NCBI GenBank assembly: GCA_944472155.2
Contig: OX235279.1
Span: forward strand, 64,965,543-65,029,542
Reading direction: 5' to 3'
Length of the DNA: 64,000 nt
Origin: Trichobilharzia szidati
Lineage: Eukaryota; Platyhelminthes; Trematoda; Strigeidida; Schistosomatidae
Shown here: piece by piece, positions 1-11,580 of the stretch
Layout: each line of letters opens with the position of its first letter
Numbering within the stretch: position 1 is the first letter of the stretch
Position numbers and translations under genes: made by a program
Notes under the pieces: model-generated
Databases searched by the model: none
Told to the model about the DNA's origin: nothing
Seen by the model: only the letters and a program-made list of their open reading frames with translations

Positions 1-1140
1 GCATGTGTTTGATTTGAAATGAGCGGATTGTTAGCTTAAACTCGAGTGAGTATTATGATTTTTGCATCCAGGGTCATAGATGCGTTCGCACTCTACTGGC
101 TACTATTGTTTAACTTTGTCAGATAATTTAAAATAATTATGGAAGAGTAAGCGTGTAAATAGACAAATAATGTAGAATAGCGGAAATGGGCGGTGGTCAA
201 GGAAGAGTTCGACAAGGTCCAATTAGCAGTGTGATATATTAACGTACGTCAGTCTACTGGACGCACTCCGATTGTTGTTGTGTGACTACCAGCCTCCACT
301 TAAATGCTCATAGAGAAGGGAGAGTGGACACTGGTTAAAATCTTCGGGGGTGTCGAATGCGAAGCAAAAGCAAATGGATGCGGTTTCAATTTGTCTCTCT
401 TTGATGATGGACAGTTCACGAGGTATCGTGAAGTGTCCTAATGGCAGGACGCGTCTTTTCGCATGGTTGTAGTTGCTTCCATTCTGATAAGTAGTGGCTA
501 GGTCACCCACATTCTGGCAGTAGCTAAGTCTAAAACGACCTAATTACCCTCTTTTTTGTTAAAATCAGATCCGAATAAAATCAGTTACTACAATTTGTGA
601 AAAATGATTTGTTTTCATTTTTGATGTCACTGCTCAAATAGCGATTTATGTACTTACAGTAGTGAATATCAAAATATCAAATATTGATAATGGGAGGCCA
701 GATACAAACCCTCCTAGAGATACTAGATGCTCAAAATCCAGTTGGATAGTCGGCATGCATTGTGGATAGAATATTGGAGAAGAGTCACTTAACGGAAGGG
801 CTAATGTACCACAAATGTGTGAGAAAAAACCCATAAGTCCCAGAGCGCGTGATCAATGTTAGACCATTAATGAAAATATTGGCACAAATGCAACTAACAC
901 AGAACAGTAGAGGTGGATCCACAAATGATAGTGTTTTAGACCAACAGTCTGACACAGGCAAACAGAAATAATGGGACTATTGTGTTTGCATCACTCGTGC
1001 TTAGCAATCCTCTACATGAACTTCGTGAAAATGTATGACTGACTATGAAAGAAAAGTTTGGTACTGGAAGGCTAAGACTATCCAGCCTCATCCGTTGAAT
1101 CTAGTCTAATCTTCATGAGTACCAACCAAAGGTTTCCGGA
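1..1140. other. No gene recognised
   Basis: Only short, overlapping open frames are present and none resembles a known domain. Around 690-960 the plus strand has a broken, weakly Gag-like polar reading that could be the 5' part of the decayed gypsy element that follows, but it carries no zinc knuckle and I do not rely on it. Confidence 0.4.
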
Positions 1141-2450
1141 AAATGATAGCTCAACTCCTAATTCTAAAGGGAAATAAATCAAACTTTTAGGGTTGGTCTA
1201 AAAATTATACATGTCGTAAGTACACATGGTGCCTCAATCTTCGCTAAACCAAGAAGATCGGCCCCAGTAAGTTGAAAATAGATAAGTATAATTTGACTAC
1301 ATGCTTCATTTGGGGATTATGAGGACCCCGAATAGTCAATGGGTTTCACCATTCCAAATGCAGCCTAAGATAAATCAACTGATCGGTGCCATCGTGGTGA
1401 TTATGGGGTCATAAACAGGCAAACAGTATTGCTCGGATGCCCGATATCCCCCACTGAAGACTTTTAATATTGTCCTTGAGGGGCCACACATAGACGTGGT
1501 TCGCGCCTACTAGAAGATTTCGGTAGATGGAGAAGATGAACTTGAAAAAGCTATAACTACCCCAGTTGGGTTAAATGAGTTTAAGTGGATCCCATTTTGC
1601 CTTAGGAATGCTTCACAGTTTTTTCAAGTATTTGAATAAGATTCGTTGCGTGGACTACCGTTTACTGAACTGCACATGGTCTACCTATTTATCACTATCC
1701 CGGGTATAAACACAAATGAAGACTACATACGGGCAATATTACATCAACTGAAAGACAATGACATGACAATCAGAGAGGGGAAGTGCGCCTCTGAGGCAGA
1801 AACAAGGGAGTTTCTAGAACTTGTCGTTGACAGCACGGGGTTCAAACCAACGCTCAAAAAGATAGATATCATCAGGCAGTATTCTATACACATCGCACTT
1901 ACCCAACTCCCAAGACTTCCGTTAATCATCTACGAGCGATTTCTTATAAATGACTGCATATAATGCATGCAGCCTTTAAGTCATTAATGGGAAAACCAAA
2001 AGACTATCAGTTTTTAAGAGAAGCACTCGATGCACCAGCATAACTAAAGTATGCGATGGAGAAAACCACAGCCTGAATATATCCTGATACAAATGCTCCT
2101 CTCGCATCAATCCTAAACACATCCGATGATGCTAAGGATACAGCTGTGACATTTGGCGGGAGCTGATAGCATTTCTTTCCAAAAAGAATTGATTCTGCAG
2201 AAGCGAAACATCATACTTTTGGTAGACAGCTGCTAGGGACCTACTTGGCACTCTAACACTTCGCCACATGGTATAAAGCAGACCATACACGATATGCACA
2301 TGTCATTTGCTTCGCACTTATGAATTCAACTTCCATAAGGAAGAATACTCACCACACAAAGTCCGTCTCCATGATTTCATATCACAGCTTGTCAGTTAAA
2401 TAAGACATCGGAAGTTTGCAGAAAACAGTGTGATTGGCTCACTGTACAGA
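1141..2450 (+). pseudogene. Decayed Ty3/gypsy pol (RT and RNase H)
   Basis: A plus-strand relic of an LTR-retrotransposon polymerase, broken by many stops and frameshifts. Around 1550-1640 the translation reads ITTPVGLNEFKWIPFCLRNA, which lines up with the gypsy RT block before the YxDD motif (the intact gypsy at 51.6-56.8 kb has [19 protein letters not shown]). A stop in 1636-1638 is followed by the longest open stretch (1646-1963), which continues through the RT palm and thumb; the catalytic YxDD is replaced by YLFITIP-like residues. At about 2090-2260 an RNase H-like stretch follows, with AEAKHHTFGRQLLGTYLA matching the family's '[15 protein letters not shown]' block. LTRs and integrase could not be recognised. 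It is a different, much older lineage than the intact gypsy in this window and cannot encode a working enzyme. Confidence 0.8.
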
Positions 2451-4394
2451 ACACACGTGAATAAAGCGCAACACACTAATATTGAGTGCAAACGGGAAAC
2501 AACGACGAACATTTCAAAAATAATCTAACCGCAAATAACTGTAGTCTCAGAGTGAAACAATTAAACTTAAGAAACCAACTTTTCTGTAAAATACAGTTAC
2601 CTAGATTACCGAACGATATCCTGTATTGTTGTGGAGGACTAGTTCCCTTTTTCAAGACTTTATTTTTGAAAGCGCAGCTTTAGGAAGTGAAGCGGGAAAA
2701 CTGATTTAACAGACGGAGAGCATACATCGTACAACAGATGAAGAAAGCCTTACTAATGAGAAGGAACATATTATCCCTGCTTGGTTGCTCGTCTCAGACT
2801 TCTAAATTCCTTAGTCAGTAACCAGGTATGAGCGGCCATATCACACTTTGTTGTAGAGAACTTAGAAATGATTTGAAGCATACTCACGATTTATATGCCA
2901 TCTTCACAGGCACAATCGTGTGCGATATCATGGCACAGTATATTCAGCCGTTAAAGTATGCGAGTCTTCCGTTGTGTGAAAAGCGTTATTAGTAGGAAAT
3001 GAGCTACATCCACTCGATAATAATCACAGAATGTTTTTAGTTGCTAGTAGAGAATTTTTAATAGAAGGTCAAAATGAACAGTGATTTATTAGCCGTCCGA
3101 AGAACCTAATTACTGAAAGGAGACATCCTCACTGGCAGAATGTATGAAATTGTCCCGTAATTATTTGAACCAAGCCTCAACAGGTTTTATCAAAGTTATA
3201 TGTAAATCATGTTGATTATTTGTCGACTTCTGTACAGGAATTACAAAAGCTCAAATTGTAATTGACTGGTGGCGTAAAATGAATTACGGATTTCTGCTGC
3301 CACGTATGGGTTTGATCTGATAAAACAACCATCATTTGAAAAACGGTTCAAAGTTGTGCAGGGCTCTCAAAGCACTCTGTGGTCTAAAATGATGACATCA
3401 TAAATATTCCTACTATTGATAGACTGAGACAGGTGTGCCTAGGCAATGTTCCCCCACTACGTAATTAAAATAGACTTCTGCAAGCGCGGTTTAATATTGC
3501 AAGCGCTAAAGCACCAACTGCTAAATCCAGAAACCAAGTAAAATGGTCTTCACCTTTGGTTGGTGAACAATTTCCAAAAGAACTGAAGGAGTGAATAGTT
3601 AGGGAACTAAGCGTGCCCAGATATATAAGCCCACACAGTGTTTTCTAGGTTCATTCTTTTTTTCAAAAAGGTAAAAATATGAAAATAGCACTTGCAAACA
3701 TCTGTTTCCTAATAAAAAGAATTAAAAACACTATTCTTTTAAAAGTGATTAAATGACTTATATTTTGGCTAGCCGTCATTTTAAGAGGGACGGAACTGAA
3801 GTCCTTCCTAAATAAAACGACCAAGAGACAGTCGAGGAGGTGCAGAAAAAATTAAGGCATCGTTGCACTGGTTGCTGAGTCAGTCAGTAATGATACATAC
3901 TACTGTGTTCAGCTTACTACCCTGATGACAAGGAAGTGTGAAAACCACCTTTATCTGTTGCGCAGCAATATCATGATAAGGCTTCTTACCCCTACACCAA
4001 AAAGGGAATGAAGACTGCATGAAAGCCGGTGCTTAAATTTAAACTATCTTGGCAGAAGTACACTGTTTAGACTCATTGGTTCAGGAAGACAACTAACACT
4101 GTGTCAGGACAGCAACATTGGGACAGTAAAATTTCCGCTTTTCTCTTATATATTTACTGCACTCCGGTCTTCGGGTCCAGCTTTTCCACAAACTTATGGC
4201 CATCTCATGTATCTAGGGTCTAGCATTCTTTTGGTGCTACTGCCCATTTTAACTAATCTTTATTGGGAAACATCGGAGAATCCCATAACTGTGGGTTGTC
4301 GGTGAAAAACAAAACCGCATTTATAAAATATTATTTATTTTGGACCGCTAATACTCGTTAGCTACGTATACACATCCTCTGAGGTTATCCTGTG
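2451..4394. other. Unassigned, possibly remnant of gypsy 3' half
   Basis: No gene recognised. The segment from about 2500 to 3600 may be the decayed integrase region of the preceding gypsy relic, because it follows RNase H in the right order, but no HHCC or DDE residues could be aligned. The rest is AT-rich with no open frame worth calling. Confidence 0.3.
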
Positions 4395-4860
4395 TCTTCT
4401 TTTCATAATAATAATAATTTATATTTTGTATAAACGAGTAATTTTACATGAAACTTATGCAAATTTACAGGCACGATCACCTATGTTATAAAGTACAAAC
4501 ATAAATTTAACACTTTCGCAGGAGTCTAAATGGTTGAATTTTAGAATAAACAATCAGAAAAGGTTCGTTTAAATATTAAATTTTAAAATCTTTACTAAGT
4601 TCACCATCAAGTTTGAGCGTCAGCCAAAACTTTGTTCCACGCCGATAGTGATGGTCAACCAAATAACAGTCTGCATTGGGATAAGCACTATACCCCAATG
4701 TGATCAAAAGCTACTTCAGAGGGAGGAGTACACCCTCGGAAACTGAAAAATGGTATAAAATATAATAAAGGAGACTTGTCACTGAAATTTCATTTACAAG
4801 ATACATACGAGGAGGAGCTATAGAGTCCTTGGAATGATAGTATACACTTCAAAGGTAATG
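4395..4860 (-). repeat. LINE-like 3' repeat, family X
   Basis: Begins with an ATA/ATT trinucleotide run (about 4407-4422) followed by TTTATATTTTGTATAAACGA and then a diverged tail that includes a TGGTATAAAATATAATA block near 4751. The same order of blocks recurs at 60983-61440, and the leading block recurs at about 49216-49260 and 50495-50580. The trinucleotide run at one end suggests the 3' end of a minus-strand non-LTR element. No coding sequence is attached. Confidence 0.5.
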
Positions 4861-6286
4861 CCCATAATCACAGCTTTGAGGTACTAGTGGTATACTTCAC
4901 ACCATTACCCAAGAGGAGTGTTCATATCACTAGGAATATACTTCGCATTTATTGATGAGTAGCAGCTATATGATAGCTCAGAGTACTGACATAATTCGAT
5001 GGCTTCTAACTTATTAGATTAAAAGTCATTTTCATTTAGCATTTTCTAGGAAACCAGTTGGTAGGGTTGCTTGCACTACTTCAGGCTCGTTTATAGTTGG
5101 TTTCGACCAGAAACGGTACTCACGATTGACATGTAACCGTCCATCCTGCTGGACCTGAGCACCAGACACACTACGTGCTGACTCTTAAGATTGACGCGCC
5201 TAACCTTGTGGTCTGGCCTTCGTCAACACCACCGCAAAAGCGAAGGGAAAATATAGCACTTATGGCTGCTGAGAAGTGTATTTATTGACGATAGTTTGGA
5301 GAGAGTTTACAACTAGATGATCCCACCACAAGGAAGTTACTGAACACTTTTCCTTTGATAATTACATTGACCAGCAGACCTTTCAGTCCACACATATGCA
5401 CAAATTGATAGGTGATGTTTCCATTTATCTGACGGACTGCTTTTCCGCCTACAGTATATAATGTTCTAGTGAGAACTAGGGATTATTGACATTCTGACTG
5501 CACCTATTCGGAACACATGTTGAAACTCAGCATATTGGTTTCCACATAGCACACGATGAAAACCTACCAGAAGAAGCAAGCAAGTCCGATTGTAATGTCT
5601 GAGAACTTTCCACCATAGTTTGCATAGGAAGAGTCGTCATAGGCTCGTGGCAGTAGAGATGTTGGCCTCAGACTCTTTATTATTGAATAGGGGATTTCGC
5701 TAACTTCTGTTTCAATCCCAAACAGGGAGCGTATCTCAGAGCTGTGGCCTGTGGCATAACAGGTGACAGAGGTGTGGTCTACCAGCGACGTTAGTTGCCA
5801 CCATATGATGACTTTCAAGTCTTTTGACTGGATAATATCAAGGTTGTAACTTCTGTGATACATTCCCTCAAGTGTGCTTTAGTGCATGCTAATGTCAGGT
5901 TCATTTTCCAGTCCACATGCAGCTCAGTTAACTGAAAGAACTACAGGACAGAGTCTAATGGATTTCCTGGAACTACAATCGAAAGGCTAGAAAGTGTTTA
6001 CGAGTGAAATGTCTACCCATTACAAGTTTTCACAGTCCTAAATTCGGTCTATTCACTTAAGATCTTTTGTTCATTTAGAAATAAAATTGAAGGAACCATT
6101 GCTATTCAAACATTTAACAAACTGTATAACACGATAACAGATACAACCTTGAAACTTAAGGCTTCAACTTGCTAAGTATGAATGTATCAGAAATACATCG
6201 ATTTCAGTCTTCTTTATCAAGTTCAAGCTTTAGCCGAAAGCGGTCCCTCAGTATGCATTTTTATTTCTTTTTTAAAACTTGAAAAG
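4861..6286. other. No gene recognised
   Basis: The one longer frame (5564-5863, minus, 99 codons) has no recognisable domain and no support from splice signals or repeats. The end of the segment holds the pyrimidine-rich tract before the first recognised exon of the host gene. Confidence 0.35.
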
Positions 6287-6465
6287 GTAGCGGTGATACA
6301 ACAAACATCTATCATGTTGTGCCAGGTATCTGTCGTCCAACCCCCACATCAACGTCAAAAAACCTTGGGAAGCTCGTTTTTTGTCAGGTTTGTGGCTTCG
6401 TCATAGAGATTCCGCTATCGTATAACAAACCTGTGGTTCTGTGTAACAAGTGTCGCGAGTCCACA
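6287..6465 (+). CDS. PIP4P: PIP4P/TMEM55-like protein, internal exon with first zinc motif
   Basis: First recognisable exon of a gene resembling type 1/2 phosphatidylinositol-4,5-bisphosphate 4-phosphatase (TMEM55), a late endosomal/lysosomal two-pass membrane protein. The reading CQVCGFVIEIP...VVLCNKCREST has two CxxC pairs separated by 16 residues, the same spacing as the first pair in vertebrate TMEM55 (CxVC...VVKCxVCNEAT). The exon ends in ACA followed by GTAAGA, a good donor, in phase 0. The 5' end is less certain: a pyrimidine-rich stretch ends in AAAAG at 6286, giving an acceptor with a phase-1 start, and an in-frame TGA lies just upstream at 6280. The N-terminal exon(s), expected to be short, proline-rich and poorly conserved, were not found. 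Joining to 17362 gives a seamless family-like sequence across the junction. Confidence 0.72.
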
Positions 6466-8895
6466 GTAAGATCCGTAGTTGTAACTATATTTACAAATAA
6501 ATATATTTTCAAAATGTGGTGAATATTATCATTTGTCATTGTGACGAAATTGGAAAGGAAACTTAAGATAGCAATGGAAATTTTCTTCAACTATTTGAAT
6601 ATTATTTCTCCCATCTTTCAACGGCACTTAGTCGATTTTCCTCGTTTGTCACAATCATTTACCCACTTAGTGGATCATCATTGAATAAATAAACTCAGAA
6701 TTATAATATTCCATGTTTCATGTGATATACATATATATGCATGTATACATATACTTATAAATTAAAACCAGTGACTCGAAAGTCATAGATTCAAGTGACT
6801 CAGTTAGAGTATAGCCGACTAAGCAAACTACCAGCCACTAATTTCATTTTGTGCCCTATTTATCACTGGAGTATTGTTCTTAAAATGCCACACTAGTCAT
6901 TTTGCACAGTTGATGACCATTCATCCAACAAATCAACAAAATCAATGGAATGATATAATGTTTTGAATAGTTCTACAGAACCAATTTAGGTCATTTAGAC
7001 ATTTCGTTCGTTAAGGTAGTTATAATTTAGTCTTGCTGCATAAACTGCGCATTCAGTAATTATTAAACCTGAAGCTGTTAATATGCTATAATTTTGGGGT
7101 GATAGGAGCACATTAGTAACTATGTAAACAGGTTTATTTTAAAGTAAATGTTTGAAGAATGAAGTAACTTCTCACCATTCAATAACAATTAATTTAATCC
7201 TTCTTCATTAAAGTCTAAACACTGTCATGGTAACCTGTTAATTTAAAGATTAATATTTAAGAAAATTTACATGATAGTAAGTGAAGCAGAGTACATTGGA
7301 ATTGAGATTAGTATGATTTGTACAACTATTTCCTTGAACATAATAGCTGCGATTTCTGATATGAGTAAAGGGATAAAATAATTTCTCCGTATATGCAAAG
7401 TTCATTCAACATCAATGCATATATTACACTTATGTATAATAACCAAGAACTTTTGTTACTAAAAGTTGATAACAGTACATGCACACAAACGTTTTACATT
7501 AACACTTCTGATAAAGACAACACTTCTTGATTGTTCCCGATGGCAATACTAAATCCTTTGTGTCTCCATAATCTAGTATACCTGATGTATCCAAAAGTGA
7601 TTAATTTCAAATATTATATTTATGTGTACATGAAGTTATGTAAATGCTGAGGTTGAGATTCTGATTAATTTAAATGGCTTCAATATTAACAGTATTTAAT
7701 AAAGACTTTAACTATTGAATTTATGGTATTAGTTATGATAACATTAGAAACAACCATAATAATGTACTCTCACACGAATTCAAAACATTGTCAAATGAAG
7801 TGTTAGCTTTTAATAAATTCATACAGAATGTGTAGTATGACTTACACATTCTTTTTTTACTGGATCAGGAACTTATTTAAAAGGGCTATTGAAAGATAAT
7901 TTCCATCAAAAGTAATTCCAAGAGCACATTTTGTATGCTGCCGGAGTTATGCACTCTTCAAAAAGACATACATTTTGTCTTTAAAGTGCTCTCCATACTG
8001 CTGCCCCTGATTTTGCGCAAGCAACGTTTGTAGCTGCAATTCCTCTGCACTCCTTTGTCTCCGTAGAGACAAATTTATTAATAATAACGGTTAAATAGTT
8101 AATTAAAATATAACTGCTTTACACGGCAGGCCTAAGTAGGAGGAATAATTTGTCAAAGATAATTTGACTGTCATTCAATACTTAAACCATGAAACGACAG
8201 CTTACAAGTGAATCCTGTAAATACGGTTCCTTTAAGTATGCGTGAATCACCTCGATTTCAAATTCGGTCGTCAAATGTTGTTCCAAATCTCTATTCTCAA
8301 AGTTTTCTTTGGGATTACCTTTGATGCTTTTATGTTTAGTTTGCACTTCTTATTGTGGTTAACACTGTTAATTAGTTGTTATCCATTAGGCAAACTAAAA
8401 ATACATATCCATGATACCTTGACCAGGAGCTAGCCTATTACATATTGAAATTAATGGGATGAAGGCGTACCTAACACTTCTGTTGGATATTATGATAGCA
8501 GTGACGCATTGAGTGGTGTTAGTTTCATATAGTGAATGAAGGAATGTTTACACTGAACCAGAGTCTTACCAGGTTCTTTCAGAACTTCATAAAATTCTTC
8601 CCACCAGCGAAATTGAACAAGGTTAGAACAGGATAATATGAACTTATCTTTTATTATTTCGAGGGTTTTTATCAACTGGATACAATCTGAAGAATGCGAA
8701 AATATAAATTACAGTAAAGATATAAGCATACTTTCTTTGTGATGATAAGGAATATTTGAAAGGAACTATGAGTTAGGTACTTCCGGAATGATTTAAGCGG
8801 TTAATTTATTAAGAGTTAGATTGATTCAGTGTTCATGGGATAATTAGACGAATACTCACGAGTTTAGAGCTCAAAATGTTTGGGTTGTGTAAAAA
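6466..8895 (+). other. Intron 1 of the PIP4P-like gene (first part)
   Basis: AT-rich non-coding DNA starting with the GTAAGA donor. No exon or element was recognised. Small AT/TA runs occur near 6722-6760. The intron continues to 17361 through a Penelope relic, a SINE and an RTE relic. Confidence 0.55.
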
Positions 8896-9002
8896 CCTTG
8901 ATATGATTATGAACAACAAATTGTGCTCGAAGCGTCATCAGCGAATATTAGTGTATAACACTATGTGACTCTATCAAAATAAATTTTATCCATAATGGGA
9001 TA
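8896..9002 (+). repeat. Penelope-like terminal repeat, fragment
   Basis: Reads in the same orientation as the right arm of the Penelope-like element at 26911-27223: CCTTGATATGATTATGA, then TTGTGCTCGAAGCGTCATCA, then TGTATAACACTATGTGACTC and a CCATAATGG-like end. It marks the left edge of the decayed Penelope copy that follows. Divergence is clearly higher than between the two arms of the 25-27 kb copy. Confidence 0.75.
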
Positions 9003-10620
9003 ATACTGTACCACAGTCCTTAAGTTTTATCCTCATATCGACATGACGTGATAAAATTCTACAATCCGTTATATGAGTCTAATCATCAAGATAGCGCTAC
9101 ATTCAGCACTGTCTCTTTTTGCGTACATAAATTTAGTTTTAATCTTTTGGTGGCATTTGCTTCATCAAGACTTAGCAACACTGTTGATTATTTTTAAAGC
9201 CTTCAGATTGTCCACAGTATGGCCGGTTTTTAATAGATGTCGGTATGTCGTATTGTGTAATGCCTGTGAGCCTTTTGTTCCAGGTTTTTGGTGCAGAAAA
9301 TAACTTTTCTCTCTGTTCTTCCAATGCATGTGCTATGGCAAGTACATATAAGGCGGTAGACACAGAAATAACTTGATATGGGAGTTTTTATACTTTTGAT
9401 TGTCTTAAACAAATGATTGTTTGACACACAAATACAAGGTCGGCGGCACCGTCCAGTGTGCATCCTACTCTACTAGCAATATCTCTACTGTGTTGCAATT
9501 CTATTTTTCCACACTATGTTTTCTTTGTGTTGTCGGTGAACTTCTGTGGGTAGCCATCATCACATGGGCACTTTTTCATAATACGCAACACTTCCTGAAC
9601 CTTTTTTGAGTGAAGCATTCTTATACAATCAAACAATGTTCTCAACAATACTTTTTTAAAATAATAGTACAGAAACTTTTGAAGTTCAGGTAAATTGCGA
9701 TCCAGGTCTCTTTTCTGTAGATTAACTTTGCGATTTTACTGTCTCTGTCAAGTTAAATACCAAGATCAGAAAATGAATCTTGTCCTGATTTTCATATTGC
9801 GTTGTGATCTCTATATTATGATGAGTACTGTTTGTGACGTTTAATATTTGAAGTGCACCAGTAAAATAATCGCAAATGACAAACGTGACATCGATGTACC
9901 AGTCATAGAAATCAGTCTGGTTGCGAACTTTATTCTTGTAAATTTCAGGTCACCCATAAAAATATTTGCCAGAATCGAACTCAGCACACTTCCCATATCG
10001 ACTCCATCTATTTGGCAGTGCATAACATTGCTGAACTGGAAATTTGCGTCTTTGGTACATATTAACAGAAGCCGTTTGACTCTATTCTTCGACAGAGGAA
10101 TATGGTCAGCATACAGATATGTGATTTGTATTATTTCTTCTAATGGGATCCTTACAGACAGTTAAGACAGACCAAGTGACATCATGGATCTATTTGATAC
10201 GTTCAAATTCTCTGATAGTTTAGCGAAGTGAAAAGTGTCTCTCAACCTGTGAACAGCTCAAAAGTTCTGTTAGTCCCCGAGCTACTTTATATAATGGCGA
10301 ATTAATTATGGATAATATTGGTCTTATGGGAATATCTGGTCAATTTGTCTTGGAAAGGATGTATTAGTAAGGTAATCTAAACCCTCTAGGATGCAGTTAG
10401 TTATGTGCAGTTGTCGATCAGTTTCTCAACTGTTTTAAATAAAAATGTCTTCGAATGACCAATTCAAAATGTTGATGCGTCACTCAAAATTAGTTAGGCT
10501 TTGTGCACATAATTATCTTTAATCATTATCACAACACCAGATCATGTGTTAGATCGGAGGATAGCAACAGATCCCTTGTGAGTTTGGTTTCTTAATGCCG
10601 TTTGGTGAACATTTGACAAA
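9003..10620 (-). pseudogene. Decayed Penelope-like element (RT and GIY-YIG)
   Basis: Minus-strand remains of a Penelope-like retroelement. At 9841-10023 the frame reads QIDGVDMGSVLSSILANIFM, which matches the RT block 'DGVAMGSPLSPxLANIFM' of this class; the same block occurs in the 25-27 kb copy. Downstream on the minus strand (about 9260-9463) the frame VYRLICTCHSTCIGRTERK matches the GIY-YIG endonuclease start with its paired cysteines before the YIG. RT upstream of the endonuclease is the usual Penelope order. Many stops and frame changes separate the pieces, so it is dead. Boundaries on the right are approximate. Confidence 0.72.
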
Positions 10621-11127
10621 ACTGCAGATTGTGGATTTGGTGCTATAGAACGTTGATTGGTAATATGAAAAATCCGAGACTGATGTTACCTGTATTACTC
10701 TTAGTTTCCATCAGTTACTCCTCATCATCGCGAATAAAGTATGTTTTTATCTTTACTGTAATCTCTATTTTGTATTGTTCAAGTTGTATCTGGTTGAGAA
10801 AAATCTTCTAAATAAAAAAGACGAACTCTTATTATCCTGGTAAATTTTTTGTTTTTGCTTTGTTCAGTTTTACCAGATTGTTGGTGACAAAACTGCTTAC
10901 GAGATTTGTATTGGGATGCGCAGACGAATCGCATAATATTTTGTTTCCACGTCGTCCAGCTCAATGCAATCATTCACTTATTTTGAATCTTTTTCCTTTG
11001 ATTTCTAGCGAACTTTTTTACACTGATAATCTGTTTACTCTCAGTAACTGATAAATAGGAAAATGCCGTTTCTATTAAACATCATAAATTGGAAGCGTAC
11101 CTCCATATGCCTCTATCTGTGACTCCA
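10621..11127. other. No gene recognised
   Basis: Short frames only, on both strands, without family resemblance. It lies between the Penelope relic and the SINE inside intron 1 of the host gene. Confidence 0.35.
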
Positions 11128-11381
11128 CAACTTAAGATATGACTGTAACTTCTAGAGACAGCCTCATCGTCACTGAATAAGAATCTGATATGTATTTTTT
11201 ATAATAGCTTGATTCCACGGAGTATTTTGGTACGAGTATAGAATTTTCAGCATATGATATCAGTAGCCCAAATTCAGTAGGCCGACCATTGATGTCAGGT
11301 GCGTGTCGCCCAGGGATCGAACCCCGGACCAAGTGCATGGTCACCGAGCGTCCTAACAGTTGTGCCACCGACGCACATTAT
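11128..11381 (-). mobile_element. tRNA-derived SINE
   Basis: On the minus strand the head reads GCGTCGGTGGCACAACTG TTAGGACGC (box A-like), then about 40 bases later GGGGTTCGATCCCTGGG, a textbook RNA polymerase III box B with the T-arm stem. Box B lies at 11313-11323. The body then departs from any tRNA, with a roughly 170-base tail. The head recurs at 12183-12217. The tRNA-like head suggests pol III transcription and mobilisation in trans by a LINE. A non-specific open frame over the same bases is not considered a gene. Schistosomes carry a known tRNA-related short repeat (SM-alpha), but identity with it was not established. Confidence 0.72.
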
Positions 11382-11580
11382 ATAAAATAGTATATAAAAT
11401 GAACGTTATTAACGCGCAACCCTGATACAAGATAAAAGTCTCCAATCAAAAGCATACTTAATGTCTGTTTCAATCCCTTGATCGTTTATGCTCATAGTAT
11501 GTTGTAGGACCAGGATTTTGGAAGACTGTTATGACACTTTGAGGTGGATAAGAAGTAAATATCGTATTTCCGATTTACAG

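Noticed and set aside
5564..5863. 99-codon minus-strand frame as a gene
   Set aside because: No family resemblance, no splice or repeat support; expected by chance in this length.
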